64,000 bases of DNA from UBA1858 sp965262455 (GCA_965262455.1 CBDHFH010000003.1:372001-436000); one strand, 5' to 3'; shown: positions 24,968-33,917, counted from the stretch's first letter. Notes: generated from the sequence alone by a model not told the origin. Numbers and translations are program-made.

Positions 24968-26044
24968 ATGAAATCAGACGTTGTTATTGTAGGTGGTGGA
25001 ATAATAGGATTATACAGTGCCTATCTATTGGCGCTTGATGGCGTAAAACTAACGCTTATTGACCGTGGTGAACTAGGCCAAGAAAGCACTTGGGCTGCTG
25101 GGGGAATATTATCACCTCTACTGCCATGGGATTATAGCCAAGAAATATTATTCCTTACTAATAATGCCTGTGACACATATCAACAGCTCGCCCATGAATT
25201 GCAAGCTAAAGCAGACTGCAACATTGAATATTGGCAATGCGGTTTACGCATAATCACTGACGAAGTCGAAATGATACAGCATTGGTGCAGGCAGCATCAT
25301 TACACTTTGCATGTCCACGCAGCGAGTGACAGTCAAACCCCCTTGAATCAGTTACATCTGCCTGATGTCGCACAGGTACGCACGCCTTTGTTAATTAATG
25401 GATTAGTGAAACGTCTGCAGACATTGGGTGTGAAATTCTTAACAAATACCCAGGTCACCGATTGCTGCATTATCAATAATAAGCTCACAGGTGTTAAGTT
25501 ATCGGCAGGCAAAATTGACACATCGACATTAATTTGGGCGACAGGTGCATGGACTCCGAGTATTCATAATGACTCGATTAACATTCAAGCTCCAAATATA
25601 ACGCCGATAAAAGGCCAGGTGATTGCACTCAAAAACAGCCCTATCACGTTAAAGCATATTTTATTTAAACAAGGGCACTATCTAATTCCGAGAAAGGATG
25701 GTCTTATTTTAGCCGGTAGCACACTAGAGGATGTTGGATATGAAAAAACACCCACACGAGCAGCTCGAGATCAGTTATGGAAAAAATCGCTAGACATGAT
25801 GCCGGAACTGGCCAGCTGTGAAATTTCTCATCATTGGACAGGCTTGCGTCCGGGATCCATCGATAACATTCCTACTATCGGACCTCATCCGGGTATTGAT
25901 GGCCTGTTCTTTAATTGTGGCCATTTTCGTTATGGACTGACCATGGCGCCCACGTCATGTGAAATTTTGACGAAATGGATACTTGACGATGGCAAGTCTT
26001 TATCACCACAGGAGAGGTACTATTGCCAAAATTTAGCTAATTGA
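24968..26044 (+). CDS. thiO: Glycine oxidase ThiO
   Basis: This 358-residue FAD-dependent amine oxidase of the DAO family starts with the dinucleotide-binding VVIVGGGIIGLYSAYLLA (about 5-22). It also has GQESTWAAGGILSPLLPW, TLIWATGAWTP and the C-terminal HHWTGLRPGSIDNIPTIGP and FNCGHFRYGLTMAP. ThiO oxidises glycine to dehydroglycine for thiazole synthesis by ThiG/ThiS. In many bacteria it is clustered with thiSG, but here it lies about 8 kb away, separated by the polysaccharide locus. Confidence 0.94.
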   Translation: MKSDVVIVGGGIIGLYSAYLLALDGVKLTLIDRGELGQESTWAAGGILSPLLPWDYSQEILFLTNNACDTYQQLAHELQAKADCNIEYWQCGLRIITDEVEMIQHWCRQHHYTLHVHAASDSQTPLNQLHLPDVAQVRTPLLINGLVKRLQTLGVKFLTNTQVTDCCIINNKLTGVKLSAGKIDTSTLIWATGAWTPSIHNDSINIQAPNITPIKGQVIALKNSPITLKHILFKQGHYLIPRKDGLILAGSTLEDVGYEKTPTRAARDQLWKKSLDMMPELASCEISHHWTGLRPGSIDNIPTIGPHPGIDGLFFNCGHFRYGLTMAPTSCEILTKWILDDGKSLSPQERYYCQNLAN

Positions 26045-26085
26045 ATAGCTCAGCCAATGTTTATCCATAATCAAGACATGAGAAA

Positions 26086-26113
26086 TAGACTTATTCTAAA
26101 TTCTGGCTATAAT
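26086..26113 (+). promoter_or_regulatory. Sigma-70 promoter of the Irr-like gene
   Basis: TATAAT at 26108-26113 is a perfect -10 element, with TAGACT (4 of 6) at 26086-26091 and a 16-base spacer. The predicted start is 26119-26121, coinciding with the ATG at 26120, so the mRNA may be leaderless. Confidence 0.6.
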
Positions 26114-26119
26114 GCCGCC

Positions 26120-26551
26120 ATGAAAACGACAGTTACCCAACTTAGAGCCGACCAAGCATCAGTTGCTGCACGCTTGAAAGACCATGGCATCACACCCACT
26201 CAGCAGAGAGTTCGCATTGGTGCCGCGTTATTTGCTAAGGCGCAACATGTCTCCGCGGATCAGGTTCTGGCGTTAGTCAATAAAGAGCAAGAAGAAGTGT
26301 CTAAAGCGACGGTTTACAATACGCTTGGGTTGTTTGCAAAAAAGGGCTTGCTCAATGAAGTCATTATCGAACCGAGTAAAGTTTTCTACGACACAAATCT
26401 ACTTAAGCACCATCATTTGTATCATACTGATAGTGGTACCTTAGAAGATATAGCAGCCACGCAAGTTAAATTTGAGCAACTCCCAGAGCTTCCTGATGGT
26501 ACTGAGCTTGAGGATATTGATGTCATTATCCGTCTAAGAAAAACAAGCTAG
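26120..26551 (+). CDS. Fur-superfamily regulator, Irr-like
   Basis: From the preferred ATG at 26120 the protein has 143 residues. The winged-helix DNA-binding domain is clear (TPTQQRVRIGAALFAKAQHVSADQVLALV, KATVYNTLGLFAKKGLL). The dimerisation domain has no CXXC zinc knuckle; instead KHHHLYH contains the HHH tract of Irr proteins, and the C-terminus ending DVIIRLRKTS resembles Irr. In alphaproteobacteria Irr binds heme and represses iron-use genes under low iron. The N-terminal CP heme motif of Bradyrhizobium Irr is absent. The frame extends to 26057, but those 21 residues lack a family counterpart and precede the TATAAT box. It is followed by a terminator. Confidence 0.8.
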   Translation: MKTTVTQLRADQASVAARLKDHGITPTQQRVRIGAALFAKAQHVSADQVLALVNKEQEEVSKATVYNTLGLFAKKGLLNEVIIEPSKVFYDTNLLKHHHLYHTDSGTLEDIAATQVKFEQLPELPDGTELEDIDVIIRLRKTS

Positions 26552-26560
26552 CTAAAATCA

Positions 26561-26589
26561 CAGACTAAAGAGCTTAGTCAGCGTTTTTT
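26561..26589 (+). terminator. Intrinsic terminator of the Irr-like gene
   Basis: GACTAA-AGAGC-TTAGTC forms a 6-bp stem, followed after four bases by a T6 run (26584-26589). It lies just past the stop codon at 26551. The stem is short, but position and U-tract fit. Confidence 0.65.
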
Positions 26590-26722
26590 AATATTTCTTA
26601 CACTAGAGTGCGATGAATGTGTGAATCAGTTTTAAGCACAACAACTAAGCTAATCACTCTCATTTAGTTAACTCTCTCTAATCTCTATCTTTTAGACTTT
26701 CAATCAAGCATTGTCACTTTGC

Positions 26723-26746
26723 GTTGTAATAAATTATTTTTACAAC
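26723..26746. repeat. Inverted repeat upstream of a small gene
   Basis: GTTGTAA and TTACAAC flank a 10-base AT spacer, about 85 bases before the next small gene. The shape suits a dimeric regulator operator, but no regulator can be assigned. Confidence 0.4.
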
Positions 26747-26830
26747 AGTCAAAATTTATGAAATTGCTCTCATATTTACATAGTTTTTCATGACAAATTC
26801 TCTGTATAAAAAGCATACATGGGAGACGTC

Positions 26831-27046
26831 ATGGAAAAATATGCAAACAATAATGATGAAATGCAGCTAGGCTTGCTAATGCAAGACACATTAGAAAGCT
26901 TCTTTGAATATGAAGACTGTATTAATCCAAGCGAATCACATAAACAAAGTATCAAATATAAGTTAGAGAAACTTATTGACGCTTTAAAAAGAACAGATAA
27001 CCAATATCTTAGTGAAATAGAATCGCTAAGACATGAGTTAGATTAA
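26831..27046 (+). CDS. Small acidic hypothetical protein
   Basis: I do not recognise this 71-residue protein. It is acidic, cysteine-poor and mostly helical by composition, with no signal peptide or membrane segment. Two helical stretches (MQLGLLMQDTLESFFEYE and HKQSIKYKLEKLIDALKR) suggest a helical hairpin or coiled coil. A GGGAG sequence seven bases before the ATG at 26831 supports this start over the in-frame ATG at 26819. It is followed by a strong hairpin at 27142-27170. Codon use looks like its neighbours. Confidence 0.6.
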   Translation: MEKYANNNDEMQLGLLMQDTLESFFEYEDCINPSESHKQSIKYKLEKLIDALKRTDNQYLSEIESLRHELD

Positions 27047-27141
27047 ATTAAAATCCATTTATAAGCATTTAGTTAGTTCAGTCATTAATTACAACAGGGC
27101 TTATAAAGTATTGATAAGTACTTTATTTAATTGAATAAATT

Positions 27142-27170
27142 TTGAAATAGACACAGTCTGTCTATTTCAA
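27142..27170 (+). terminator. Strong hairpin after the 71-residue small gene
   Basis: TTGAAATAGACA-CAGTC-TGTCTATTTCAA is a perfect 12-bp stem with a 5-nt loop and a short T-run (27171-27173). It lies 96 bases past the stop codon. Its AT-rich stem and weak U-tract make it a possible terminator in either direction. Confidence 0.55.
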
Positions 27171-27309
27171 TTTGCGACTTGATTCACAGCTCAGACTCCT
27201 ACAAATCCATACGATTAAGCAAAATCCACTCCGCTGGATACTAATAAGATCAAACGCTTAATGACGTTTGGCAGAATAATTACTAACTACACTCAGAAGG
27301 AATATGTGG

Positions 27310-27894
27310 ATGAACTCATTGAGTCGTCAGGCCTTAAATTACTTAAACCAGTCCGAAAGTGGTGATAAGCAAGCTCGCAATAAACTCTGCTGTTTAATAT
27401 TACTATTAGAGAAAGACTTCAAGTCTAAAATCGAGCAGCTTGATGAAGTATTACTTCTTCATGTTTTAAATCATTTAACAGAGTGTTATCTGGAATCGGT
27501 CACCTATTTAGGCCAAGAAAAACATTCCGCAACTGAACAGCTAATAAAAAGATTAACCTTGTCTGATCTCAAGATGGGTGATAGTCATGCAACTGCGTTT
27601 GCCCGCTGTACATACTATTCTAAAGAGATCTTAGGCGAGTTTAATGATCTTAAAGATACTCAGAATTTATCAATCATTTCTGAGCTAGGCATATTGGATA
27701 ATAATGAAAGCGAAGAAATTACCAGTGATCAATTGTCACCAATAAATGACTTTACTGAAACTGAGTGTAATGAGATACCTGCGCCAGCGTTAACGAATAT
27801 TAAAATAGAGAGCCGCGAGCCTATTCGGAAAAATGAACAATTTTCATCAATTTATACATTATGGAATCAAAAATATAATCCAGTATTTAAGTAA
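27310..27894 (+). CDS. Hypothetical protein, 194 residues
   Basis: No known family is recognised. The N-terminal two thirds (about 1-125) look all-helical, with LCCLILLLEKDFKSKIEQLDEVLLLHVLNHLTECY; this stretch is amphipathic rather than a clear membrane segment. The C-terminal third is acidic and probably disordered (NNESEEITSDQLSP), ending in a short aromatic tail (IYTLWNQKYNPVFK) that could be a docking peptide. The SD sequence AGAAGGA at 27295-27301 is correctly spaced for the ATG at 27310 and too close for the ATG at 27304. It lies between two other small unknown genes. Confidence 0.65.
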   Translation: MNSLSRQALNYLNQSESGDKQARNKLCCLILLLEKDFKSKIEQLDEVLLLHVLNHLTECYLESVTYLGQEKHSATEQLIKRLTLSDLKMGDSHATAFARCTYYSKEILGEFNDLKDTQNLSIISELGILDNNESEEITSDQLSPINDFTETECNEIPAPALTNIKIESREPIRKNEQFSSIYTLWNQKYNPVFK

Positions 27895-28013
27895 GTTTAA
27901 TTAAGCGACACTCCATCGTGTAAATTAACCCAAAACATTCAAATTTAGGACTTGATCACATAAAGATAACTTACTCATAAACTAACAATTTTCTCTTAAT
28001 ATCCATGTTTATT

Positions 28014-28035
28014 AACGCATTTTTGAGAATGCGTT
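28014..28035. repeat. Stem-loop upstream of the 68-residue gene
   Basis: AACGCATT and AATGCGTT form a perfect 8-bp stem with loop TTTGAG, 146 bases before the small membrane protein gene. It may end transcription from the preceding gene, although no U-tract follows. Confidence 0.4.
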
Positions 28036-28136
28036 CAAAATTTGGCGCATCAAATATTCGTCAACATTTTTCGTTTCCAAATTGTGATAAGTAGAACATT
28101 ATTGCTTGCTTAAATTATATTAAATAGAAATACAAA

Positions 28137-28173
28137 GGAGCTGCACGACAAGGACGTCTTTTTTAATTTAGGA
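28137..28173 (+). promoter_or_regulatory. Possible CsrA-binding leader of the 68-residue gene
   Basis: Three GGA motifs precede the ATG at 28181: at 28137, at 28152 and at 28171 in the Shine-Dalgarno sequence AGGAA. The middle one lies in ACAAGGACGT, which matches 9 of 10 bases of the CsrA consensus ACARGGAUGU, and can form a loop AAGGAC on a short GAC/GTC stem. Two sites about 19 nt apart, one covering the ribosome-binding site, is the classic layout for CsrA repression. Binding is inferred only. Confidence 0.4.
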
Positions 28174-28180
28174 ATCGGGT

Positions 28181-28387
28181 ATGGACAAATACGAAGACAC
28201 AGTAGTTAATCCAAACATTTCACTAAATAACTTTGAGGTAAAAGTTAGGGGTGATATTAAAGAGCGTCTAGAGCCCAACAGATTAGTTACGAATAGCGTT
28301 AAGAAAGATAAGAATTACCAGAAAAGTATTATTCTACTTGTATTATTGGCAGCAATTCTAGTTTATCAATTATCGGTTAGTTTCTAA
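28181..28387 (+). CDS. Small predicted tail-anchored membrane protein
   Basis: This 68-residue protein has a charged, hydrophilic N-terminal region (about 1-48) and a single hydrophobic segment near the C-terminus (IILLVLLAAILVYQLSV, about 50-66), followed by a two-residue tail. A Lys-rich stretch (KKDKNYQK) just before the helix favours a cytoplasmic N-terminal region. No family is recognised. AGGAA at 28170-28174 is a suitable Shine-Dalgarno sequence. The gene is convergent with aceF, 14 bases away. Confidence 0.65.
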   Translation: MDKYEDTVVNPNISLNNFEVKVRGDIKERLEPNRLVTNSVKKDKNYQKSIILLVLLAAILVYQLSVSF

Positions 28388-28401
28388 TTAGTCTTATCGA
28401 A

Positions 28402-29679
28402 CTAAATCATTAGCGACCACACATCGCTCAATTTATTTTTCAAACTCGTTATAAATTTGACCGCGGCTACCCCATCGATGGCACGATGGTCATAGCTTAA
28501 CGATAACGGCAACATCAACCTTTCTTTGATCTCACCATTGATTTTTACCAATCTCTGTTGTGTTCGTGATACACCCAGGATTGCTACCTCAGGATAATTT
28601 ATAATGGGTGTGAAATGTTGCCCACCAATACCACCTAAACTCGTTATGGTCATGCAACCGCCCTGCATGTCTTTAGGTTTGAGTTTATTGTCACGCGCTT
28701 TTTGACTGATATCCATTAATTCAATGGCAAGATGAGTAAGCTTTTTCTTATCCACATCTTTGATTACGGGAACCACTAATCCTCTAGGCGTATCTACTGC
28801 AATACCAATGTTATAGTATTTTTTTACTATTAACGCCGTCACCTGCTGATTCAATGAACTGTTAAAATCAGGATATTCTTCCAGACATTTAACTAATGCT
28901 TTCATAACAAATGGCAGTATCGTTAATTTAGCGCCTTGCTCTGAAACTTTTTGTTTTAATTGTTTACGTGCACGTTCAAGCTCGGTGATATCTGCATCGT
29001 CAAATTGGGTGACATGGGGGGCAGTGTTCCAGGCATGATGTAAGTGTTGTGCAGAGACTTGTCTTAACTTATTTAAGCTTACTTCTTCAATGTCGCCATA
29101 TTGTTTAAAGTCAGGCAATTTATAACTGCTATTTGTTGCAGGTGTACTGCTTGCAGACATCACAGATTGCACATGAGTCTGCACATCTTCTTTCAATACC
29201 CTGCCTTGTTTAGCACTTCCAGAGACTTTATCCAGATTAACGCCTAGCTCATTGGCATATTTTCTCACTGCAGGACTAGCATAGGCTTTATCATTGCTTA
29301 CAGGCGCTGTCGATTTATTTGTAACTCTGCGATTGTCAGTAGCTTTAATATCAGTAGGCTGATCATTATTAATTTCACTTTGACTGTGTTTTTTTTCTTT
29401 CGACTCAGAAGGCTCATTTGCTTTTGTGTCAGTATCCGAATCTATGCTTAATGTTAATAACGCATCCCCCTGATTAACTTTATCGCCAACAGACACAGCA
29501 ATACTTTTTACTATACCTGCCTCACTGGCAGGAAATTCCATCATGGCTTTATCGCTCTCCAAGGTGACAATAGATTGATTTATCTCTATTTTGTCACCTG
29601 GCGCGACTAACACCTCGACCACATCAACATCTTCAAAACCTTCAAGCTCAGTAGCAGTGATAACTTTTTCTACGCTCAT
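28402..29679 (-). CDS. aceF: Pyruvate dehydrogenase E2 (dihydrolipoamide acetyltransferase)
   Basis: This 425-residue core subunit of the pyruvate dehydrogenase complex transfers acetyl groups to CoA. There is a single lipoyl domain (about 1-75) with lipoylated K44 in LESDKAMMEFP. A long Ser/Lys/Glu/Asn linker follows (about 80-125), then the peripheral-subunit-binding domain (ASPAVRKYANELGV...GRVLKEDV, about 132-168) and the catalytic domain, ending with the active-site motif SYDHRAIDG. Many enteric AceF proteins have two or three lipoyl domains. It lies 21 bases after aceE; no lpd (E3) gene follows. Confidence 0.95.
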   Translation of the reverse strand: MSVEKVITATELEGFEDVDVVEVLVAPGDKIEINQSIVTLESDKAMMEFPASEAGIVKSIAVSVGDKVNQGDALLTLSIDSDTDTKANEPSESKEKKHSQSEINNDQPTDIKATDNRRVTNKSTAPVSNDKAYASPAVRKYANELGVNLDKVSGSAKQGRVLKEDVQTHVQSVMSASSTPATNSSYKLPDFKQYGDIEEVSLNKLRQVSAQHLHHAWNTAPHVTQFDDADITELERARKQLKQKVSEQGAKLTILPFVMKALVKCLEEYPDFNSSLNQQVTALIVKKYYNIGIAVDTPRGLVVPVIKDVDKKKLTHLAIELMDISQKARDNKLKPKDMQGGCMTITSLGGIGGQHFTPIINYPEVAILGVSRTQQRLVKINGEIKERLMLPLSLSYDHRAIDGVAAVKFITSLKNKLSDVWSLMI

Positions 29680-29700
29680 GTGTGATAAATATCTGTTGGC

Positions 29701-32361
29701 CTAACGATAAAGGGGGTTAACAATGTCAGAATTGATATGGTATTTCTTTATCGCTTCTTCTACTTGAGATCGATCTATGCTTTCGGTCGTCGCTAACTCC
29801 ATCAGTGCCGCAACCACCACATAGCGATAATCGACTTCAAAGTATTCTCTTAATTTTTCCCGTGTATCACTGCGTCCAAAGCCATCTGTGCCGAGTACAC
29901 GATATTGTGTTGGTACTAACGAACGAATTTGATCGGCATATATTTTCACATAGTCACTCACAGCGATCGCAGGGCCATTATCTGCACTTAAACACTCAGT
30001 GACGTAGGAAACTTTAGGTTGCTCTGTTGGATGTAACATATTCCATCGATTAACCTCTAGACCATCTCTGTATAATTCATTGAAACTTGTAACACTCCAA
30101 ACATCTGCGCCAATATTATATTCTGCTTCGAGTACCTCAGCGGCTTTTATCGCTTCTCTTAAAATTGTCCCACTACCTAATAGCTGTACTTTATTATCAC
30201 TATGTTGTGCCGCTTTAAATAAGTACATGCCTTTAATAATGCCCTGCTCAACACCTTCAGGCATGGCAGGATGTTTATAATTTTCATTCATCACGGTGAT
30301 GTAGTAAAAACAGTCTTCCATATTTTTATACATACGCACTAGTCCATCATGAATAATCACTGCTAGTTCATAGCCAAATGTAGGGTCATAACTGCGACAG
30401 TTAGGAATAACATTCGCCATGATATGGCTATGCCCATCTTGGTGTTGCAAGCCTTCTCCTGCAAGCGTAGTTCTTCCTGCTGTGCCTCCCATTAAGAACC
30501 CTCGTGAATGACTATCAGCCGCTAACCAGGCTAAATCTCCGACCCGTTGAAAGCCGAACATTGAATAAAAAATATAAAATGGAATCATCGCCATGCCATG
30601 ATTGCTATAGGAGGTCGCAGCCGCAATCCAGGAAGACATCGCGCCTGCCTCATTAATGCCCTCTTGTAATATTTGTCCAGATTGATCTTCACGGTAATAC
30701 ATTAGCTCATTGGCGTCGACCGGATCATACAGCTGGCCCTTGCGAGAATAGATTCCCATTGTTCTGAACATGCCTTCCATACCAAATGTTCTCGCCTCGT
30801 CAGGCACAATGGGAACAATATATTTACTAATAGATTTTTCTCTGGTGAGTGCTGTGACTATACGAACAAATGTCATGGTAGTTGAATACTCTCGGTCACC
30901 ACTATCTTCCACTAGCTTTTGAAAAATAGTGAACTCGGGGATATCAACCGGCGGTGTTTCAGGCATCGCTTTACGCTGAGGAATCGCACCACCTAATTTT
31001 TCACGACATTGTTTAATAAATTTTATTTCTGGTGACGTATCAGCGGGTTTATAAAAGGGAACATTTTCTAGCTCATCATCCGGAATTGGGATTTGATAAC
31101 GGTCTCTAAACTCTCGAATAGAGTCTTTGGATGGCTTTTTCATTGAGTGGGCGATATTAAGACTTTCACCACTCTTACCTAAACCATAGCCTTTAACTGT
31201 CTTAACTAAAATTACTGTAGGTTGTCCTTTATGTTTCACTGCTGATGCATAAGCAGCATATACTTTTTGCTGATCATGCCCGCCTCGGTTTAAACGCCAG
31301 ATATCTTCATCTGTCATTTTAGAAACTAGTGCGGCCAGTTCAGGATACTTGCCAAAGAAGTGTTCCCTAACGTATGCGCCACCTTTAGCTCGGTAATTTT
31401 GATAGTCACCATCTAAAGCTTCTTCCATACGCTTCAGCAAAATTCCAGTGCCATCATTTTCAAATAATGGCTCCCAGTTAGCACCCCATATCAGCTTGAT
31501 AACATTCCACCCCGCACCACGAAAAACCCCCTCTAATTCTTGAATAATTTTTCCATTACCTCGCACGGGACCATCGAGTCTTTGCAAATTACAGTTAACT
31601 ACAAATATTAAGTTATCCAGGTTTTCCCTGGCCGCTAATGAAATTGCACCTAATGACTCCGGCTCATCCATTTCACCATCACCTGTAAATACCCACACTT
31701 TGCGCTCACCTTCTTCTTTGAGTCCGCGGTCATTGAGGTATTTCATAAATCTGGCTTGATATATACCTGTGATCGGCCCTAAGCCCATAGATACGGTGGG
31801 AAACTGCCAAAACTCTGGCATGATCCAGGGATGTGGATACGACGTTAAACCCTGATCACCTATATCCCTGCGAAAGTTTTTTAATTGTTCTTCTGATAAG
31901 CGACCCTCCAAGTATGCGCGTGCATATACGCCAGGGGCTGCATGTCCTTGAAAGTAGACTAGGTCACCATTATTTTTATCGCTAGGGCCATGAAAGAAAT
32001 GATTGAAGCCTATGCTATATAGCGTTGCGGCTGAGGCATAAGTAGAAATGTGGCCACCTAACTCCGGTGCGACTTTGGCTGCTTGCACAACCATCGCTAA
32101 GGCATTCCAACGCTCTAAAGAACGCACTCGATGCTCAAGTGAAGGGTCGCCAGGTAGACGTTCTTCGTCAGCCGTTTCTATTGTATTGATATAAGGCGTG
32201 GTGGTTTTAAATGGAAGATTAACCCCAGCTCGACGCGCTTCGGTAATGAGTGTTTCGATGATTTCATGGGCTTTATTCTCACCTCCATGCTCTAATACAT
32301 CATGCAGGGCTTGTACCCATTCTTGAATTTCTTCATCCTCAATTTCAGGTCGCGTTGCCAA
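29701..32361 (-). CDS. aceE: Pyruvate dehydrogenase E1, homodimeric type
   Basis: This 886-residue thiamin-diphosphate enzyme decarboxylates pyruvate and acetylates the lipoyl group of AceF. The TPP motif starts at GDGEMDEPESLGAI and ends with NLQRLDGPV. The N-terminal QEWVQALHDVL segment contacts E2. PFYIFYSMFGFQRVGDLAWLAADS and GGTAGRTTLAGEGLQHQDGHS in the central region are family hallmarks. Length matches E. coli AceE (887). It is 51 bases downstream of the flippase gene on the same strand. No PdhR-type regulator is adjacent. Confidence 0.97.
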   Translation of the reverse strand: MATRPEIEDEEIQEWVQALHDVLEHGGENKAHEIIETLITEARRAGVNLPFKTTTPYINTIETADEERLPGDPSLEHRVRSLERWNALAMVVQAAKVAPELGGHISTYASAATLYSIGFNHFFHGPSDKNNGDLVYFQGHAAPGVYARAYLEGRLSEEQLKNFRRDIGDQGLTSYPHPWIMPEFWQFPTVSMGLGPITGIYQARFMKYLNDRGLKEEGERKVWVFTGDGEMDEPESLGAISLAARENLDNLIFVVNCNLQRLDGPVRGNGKIIQELEGVFRGAGWNVIKLIWGANWEPLFENDGTGILLKRMEEALDGDYQNYRAKGGAYVREHFFGKYPELAALVSKMTDEDIWRLNRGGHDQQKVYAAYASAVKHKGQPTVILVKTVKGYGLGKSGESLNIAHSMKKPSKDSIREFRDRYQIPIPDDELENVPFYKPADTSPEIKFIKQCREKLGGAIPQRKAMPETPPVDIPEFTIFQKLVEDSGDREYSTTMTFVRIVTALTREKSISKYIVPIVPDEARTFGMEGMFRTMGIYSRKGQLYDPVDANELMYYREDQSGQILQEGINEAGAMSSWIAAATSYSNHGMAMIPFYIFYSMFGFQRVGDLAWLAADSHSRGFLMGGTAGRTTLAGEGLQHQDGHSHIMANVIPNCRSYDPTFGYELAVIIHDGLVRMYKNMEDCFYYITVMNENYKHPAMPEGVEQGIIKGMYLFKAAQHSDNKVQLLGSGTILREAIKAAEVLEAEYNIGADVWSVTSFNELYRDGLEVNRWNMLHPTEQPKVSYVTECLSADNGPAIAVSDYVKIYADQIRSLVPTQYRVLGTDGFGRSDTREKLREYFEVDYRYVVVAALMELATTESIDRSQVEEAIKKYHINSDIVNPLYR

Positions 32362-32412
32362 TCAATTGCCTCGATTTTGGTTAATTACTCAAAATCTTAT
32401 TGTAGCTAATTA

Positions 32413-33846
32413 TCAGCCTCTAACCATAGAATAAAGTTGTTTAAGTGAGTCACGCTGAAATGCGATAACTAAGCTCGTATAGGTAAGTGCACCAATAAGT
32501 ATCAGAACGATTAGTTGTATAACGTCGCTTTCAATTTGTGCGCCAAAATATTCTCTCGTAACAACGACGTTTAGATACATAATGCCACTGAATATCGCAG
32601 GCATAATGAATTGTTTAACATAGGTGCTGAATTTCATCCCTATTGTTTTCAGTGATATTTTCATAGCAATATAAAAATATGGCGGATAGGCAAATAACCA
32701 TGCCAGGGAAACACCGAGTAACCCCCATTTTGTGCCAATATAAAAAGCGATAGGCATAATGATGCAGCCTATAATGATGGTCTTAACGCTGACATCAGGA
32801 CGGCCCATAGCAAACAATAATGGCTCGGTAATATTCATCATTTTTAACGCCATCACTGCACTAACTATTTGTAGCGGAATTATTGCGGCGTTCCATTTTT
32901 CTCCTAATACCACTGTCACAAGCTCGGGAGCGACACATGAAATACCCATGAACACTGGGAATATTGTTATCGACAACACTCTTACTGCTTTACAAAGCAA
33001 GTAATTCATTTGTTGTTGATCATCTTGAATACTAGAAAACGCCGAAAAACCCACTTCATTTAATATGCGCATGAATTTATCGATTGGCAAAGTGGCTATT
33101 TGCAAAGCCACGGCATAGTTACCGAGAATTTTTTGCCCTAATACCTTGCCAATAATAAGTGCATCAACCGTGTTATAGAAAAAATACAGCAAGCGGTTAA
33201 CCACAATCAGCGAACCAAAACTCAGGTCGTCGCGAATTCCTTTATATGAAAATATCGGTAAGCATAGATATTTTGTAACAATCAATGAACCAATCGTTTT
33301 TACTGTGGTTGTGACCAAGGCGCCGAATACTAACGCCCAGACACCATACCCAAGCACAGCTAATGTAACAATGACAACTGCCTGAACGATAACTGAGACA
33401 AAGTTGATTAAAGAGATTTGCTTAAACTTCATCTCTCGACGCATGATTGCGTCAGGCACATAGTAGAATGTGCGAATAATAATTTGCAGACCTAATACAT
33501 AAATAATCGTTGCCAGTCGCGGATCATCATAAAAGTCGGCAATCGCAGGACCCGTGATTATTAATAGTGAGTAAAACAAAGCACTCAGCACAATTAAACA
33601 GCCGAAGATTTGTTTAACAAAATTCTCCGTTAGATTTTTTTTCTTAACGACTGCATCGGCAAGACCCATGTCATCTAGAATCTCTAGCAGCCCTATCACT
33701 ACTGAGGCCAGTGCCATTAATCCATAGTCTTCTGGAGATAGGATTCTAATCACCAGGAGTGTCGCACCCCACATCAATATCTGGCTTAGTACTCGCATAC
33801 CAGCCATCCATCGAATGGAGCTCGATACTTGTTCGCCTATAGACAT
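32413..33846 (-). CDS. Polysaccharide flippase (MOP superfamily, Wzx-like)
   Basis: This 477-residue integral membrane protein has about 12-14 hydrophobic segments and the MOP-family opening SSIRWMAGMRVLSQILMWGATLLVIRILSPEDYGLMALA. It is of the lipopolysaccharide/exopolysaccharide exporter type that moves lipid-linked sugar units across the inner membrane. It is separated from the glycosyltransferase cluster by about 8 kb, but could serve it. It sits between glmS and aceE on the same strand, an unusual neighbourhood for a flippase. Confidence 0.87.
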   Translation of the reverse strand: MSIGEQVSSSIRWMAGMRVLSQILMWGATLLVIRILSPEDYGLMALASVVIGLLEILDDMGLADAVVKKKNLTENFVKQIFGCLIVLSALFYSLLIITGPAIADFYDDPRLATIIYVLGLQIIIRTFYYVPDAIMRREMKFKQISLINFVSVIVQAVVIVTLAVLGYGVWALVFGALVTTTVKTIGSLIVTKYLCLPIFSYKGIRDDLSFGSLIVVNRLLYFFYNTVDALIIGKVLGQKILGNYAVALQIATLPIDKFMRILNEVGFSAFSSIQDDQQQMNYLLCKAVRVLSITIFPVFMGISCVAPELVTVVLGEKWNAAIIPLQIVSAVMALKMMNITEPLLFAMGRPDVSVKTIIIGCIIMPIAFYIGTKWGLLGVSLAWLFAYPPYFYIAMKISLKTIGMKFSTYVKQFIMPAIFSGIMYLNVVVTREYFGAQIESDVIQLIVLILIGALTYTSLVIAFQRDSLKQLYSMVRG

Positions 33847-33917
33847 AAATTTCTTTGTTAGCTAATGATACTGTTATCTGGGCTAACCGGGGTTACGTTA
33901 GCTAAGCTTGCGTAAGC

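Noticed and set aside
26057..26119. A longer N-terminus of the Irr-like protein from 26057
   Set aside because: These 21 residues are not family-like and would need transcription from upstream of the perfect TATAAT at 26108.
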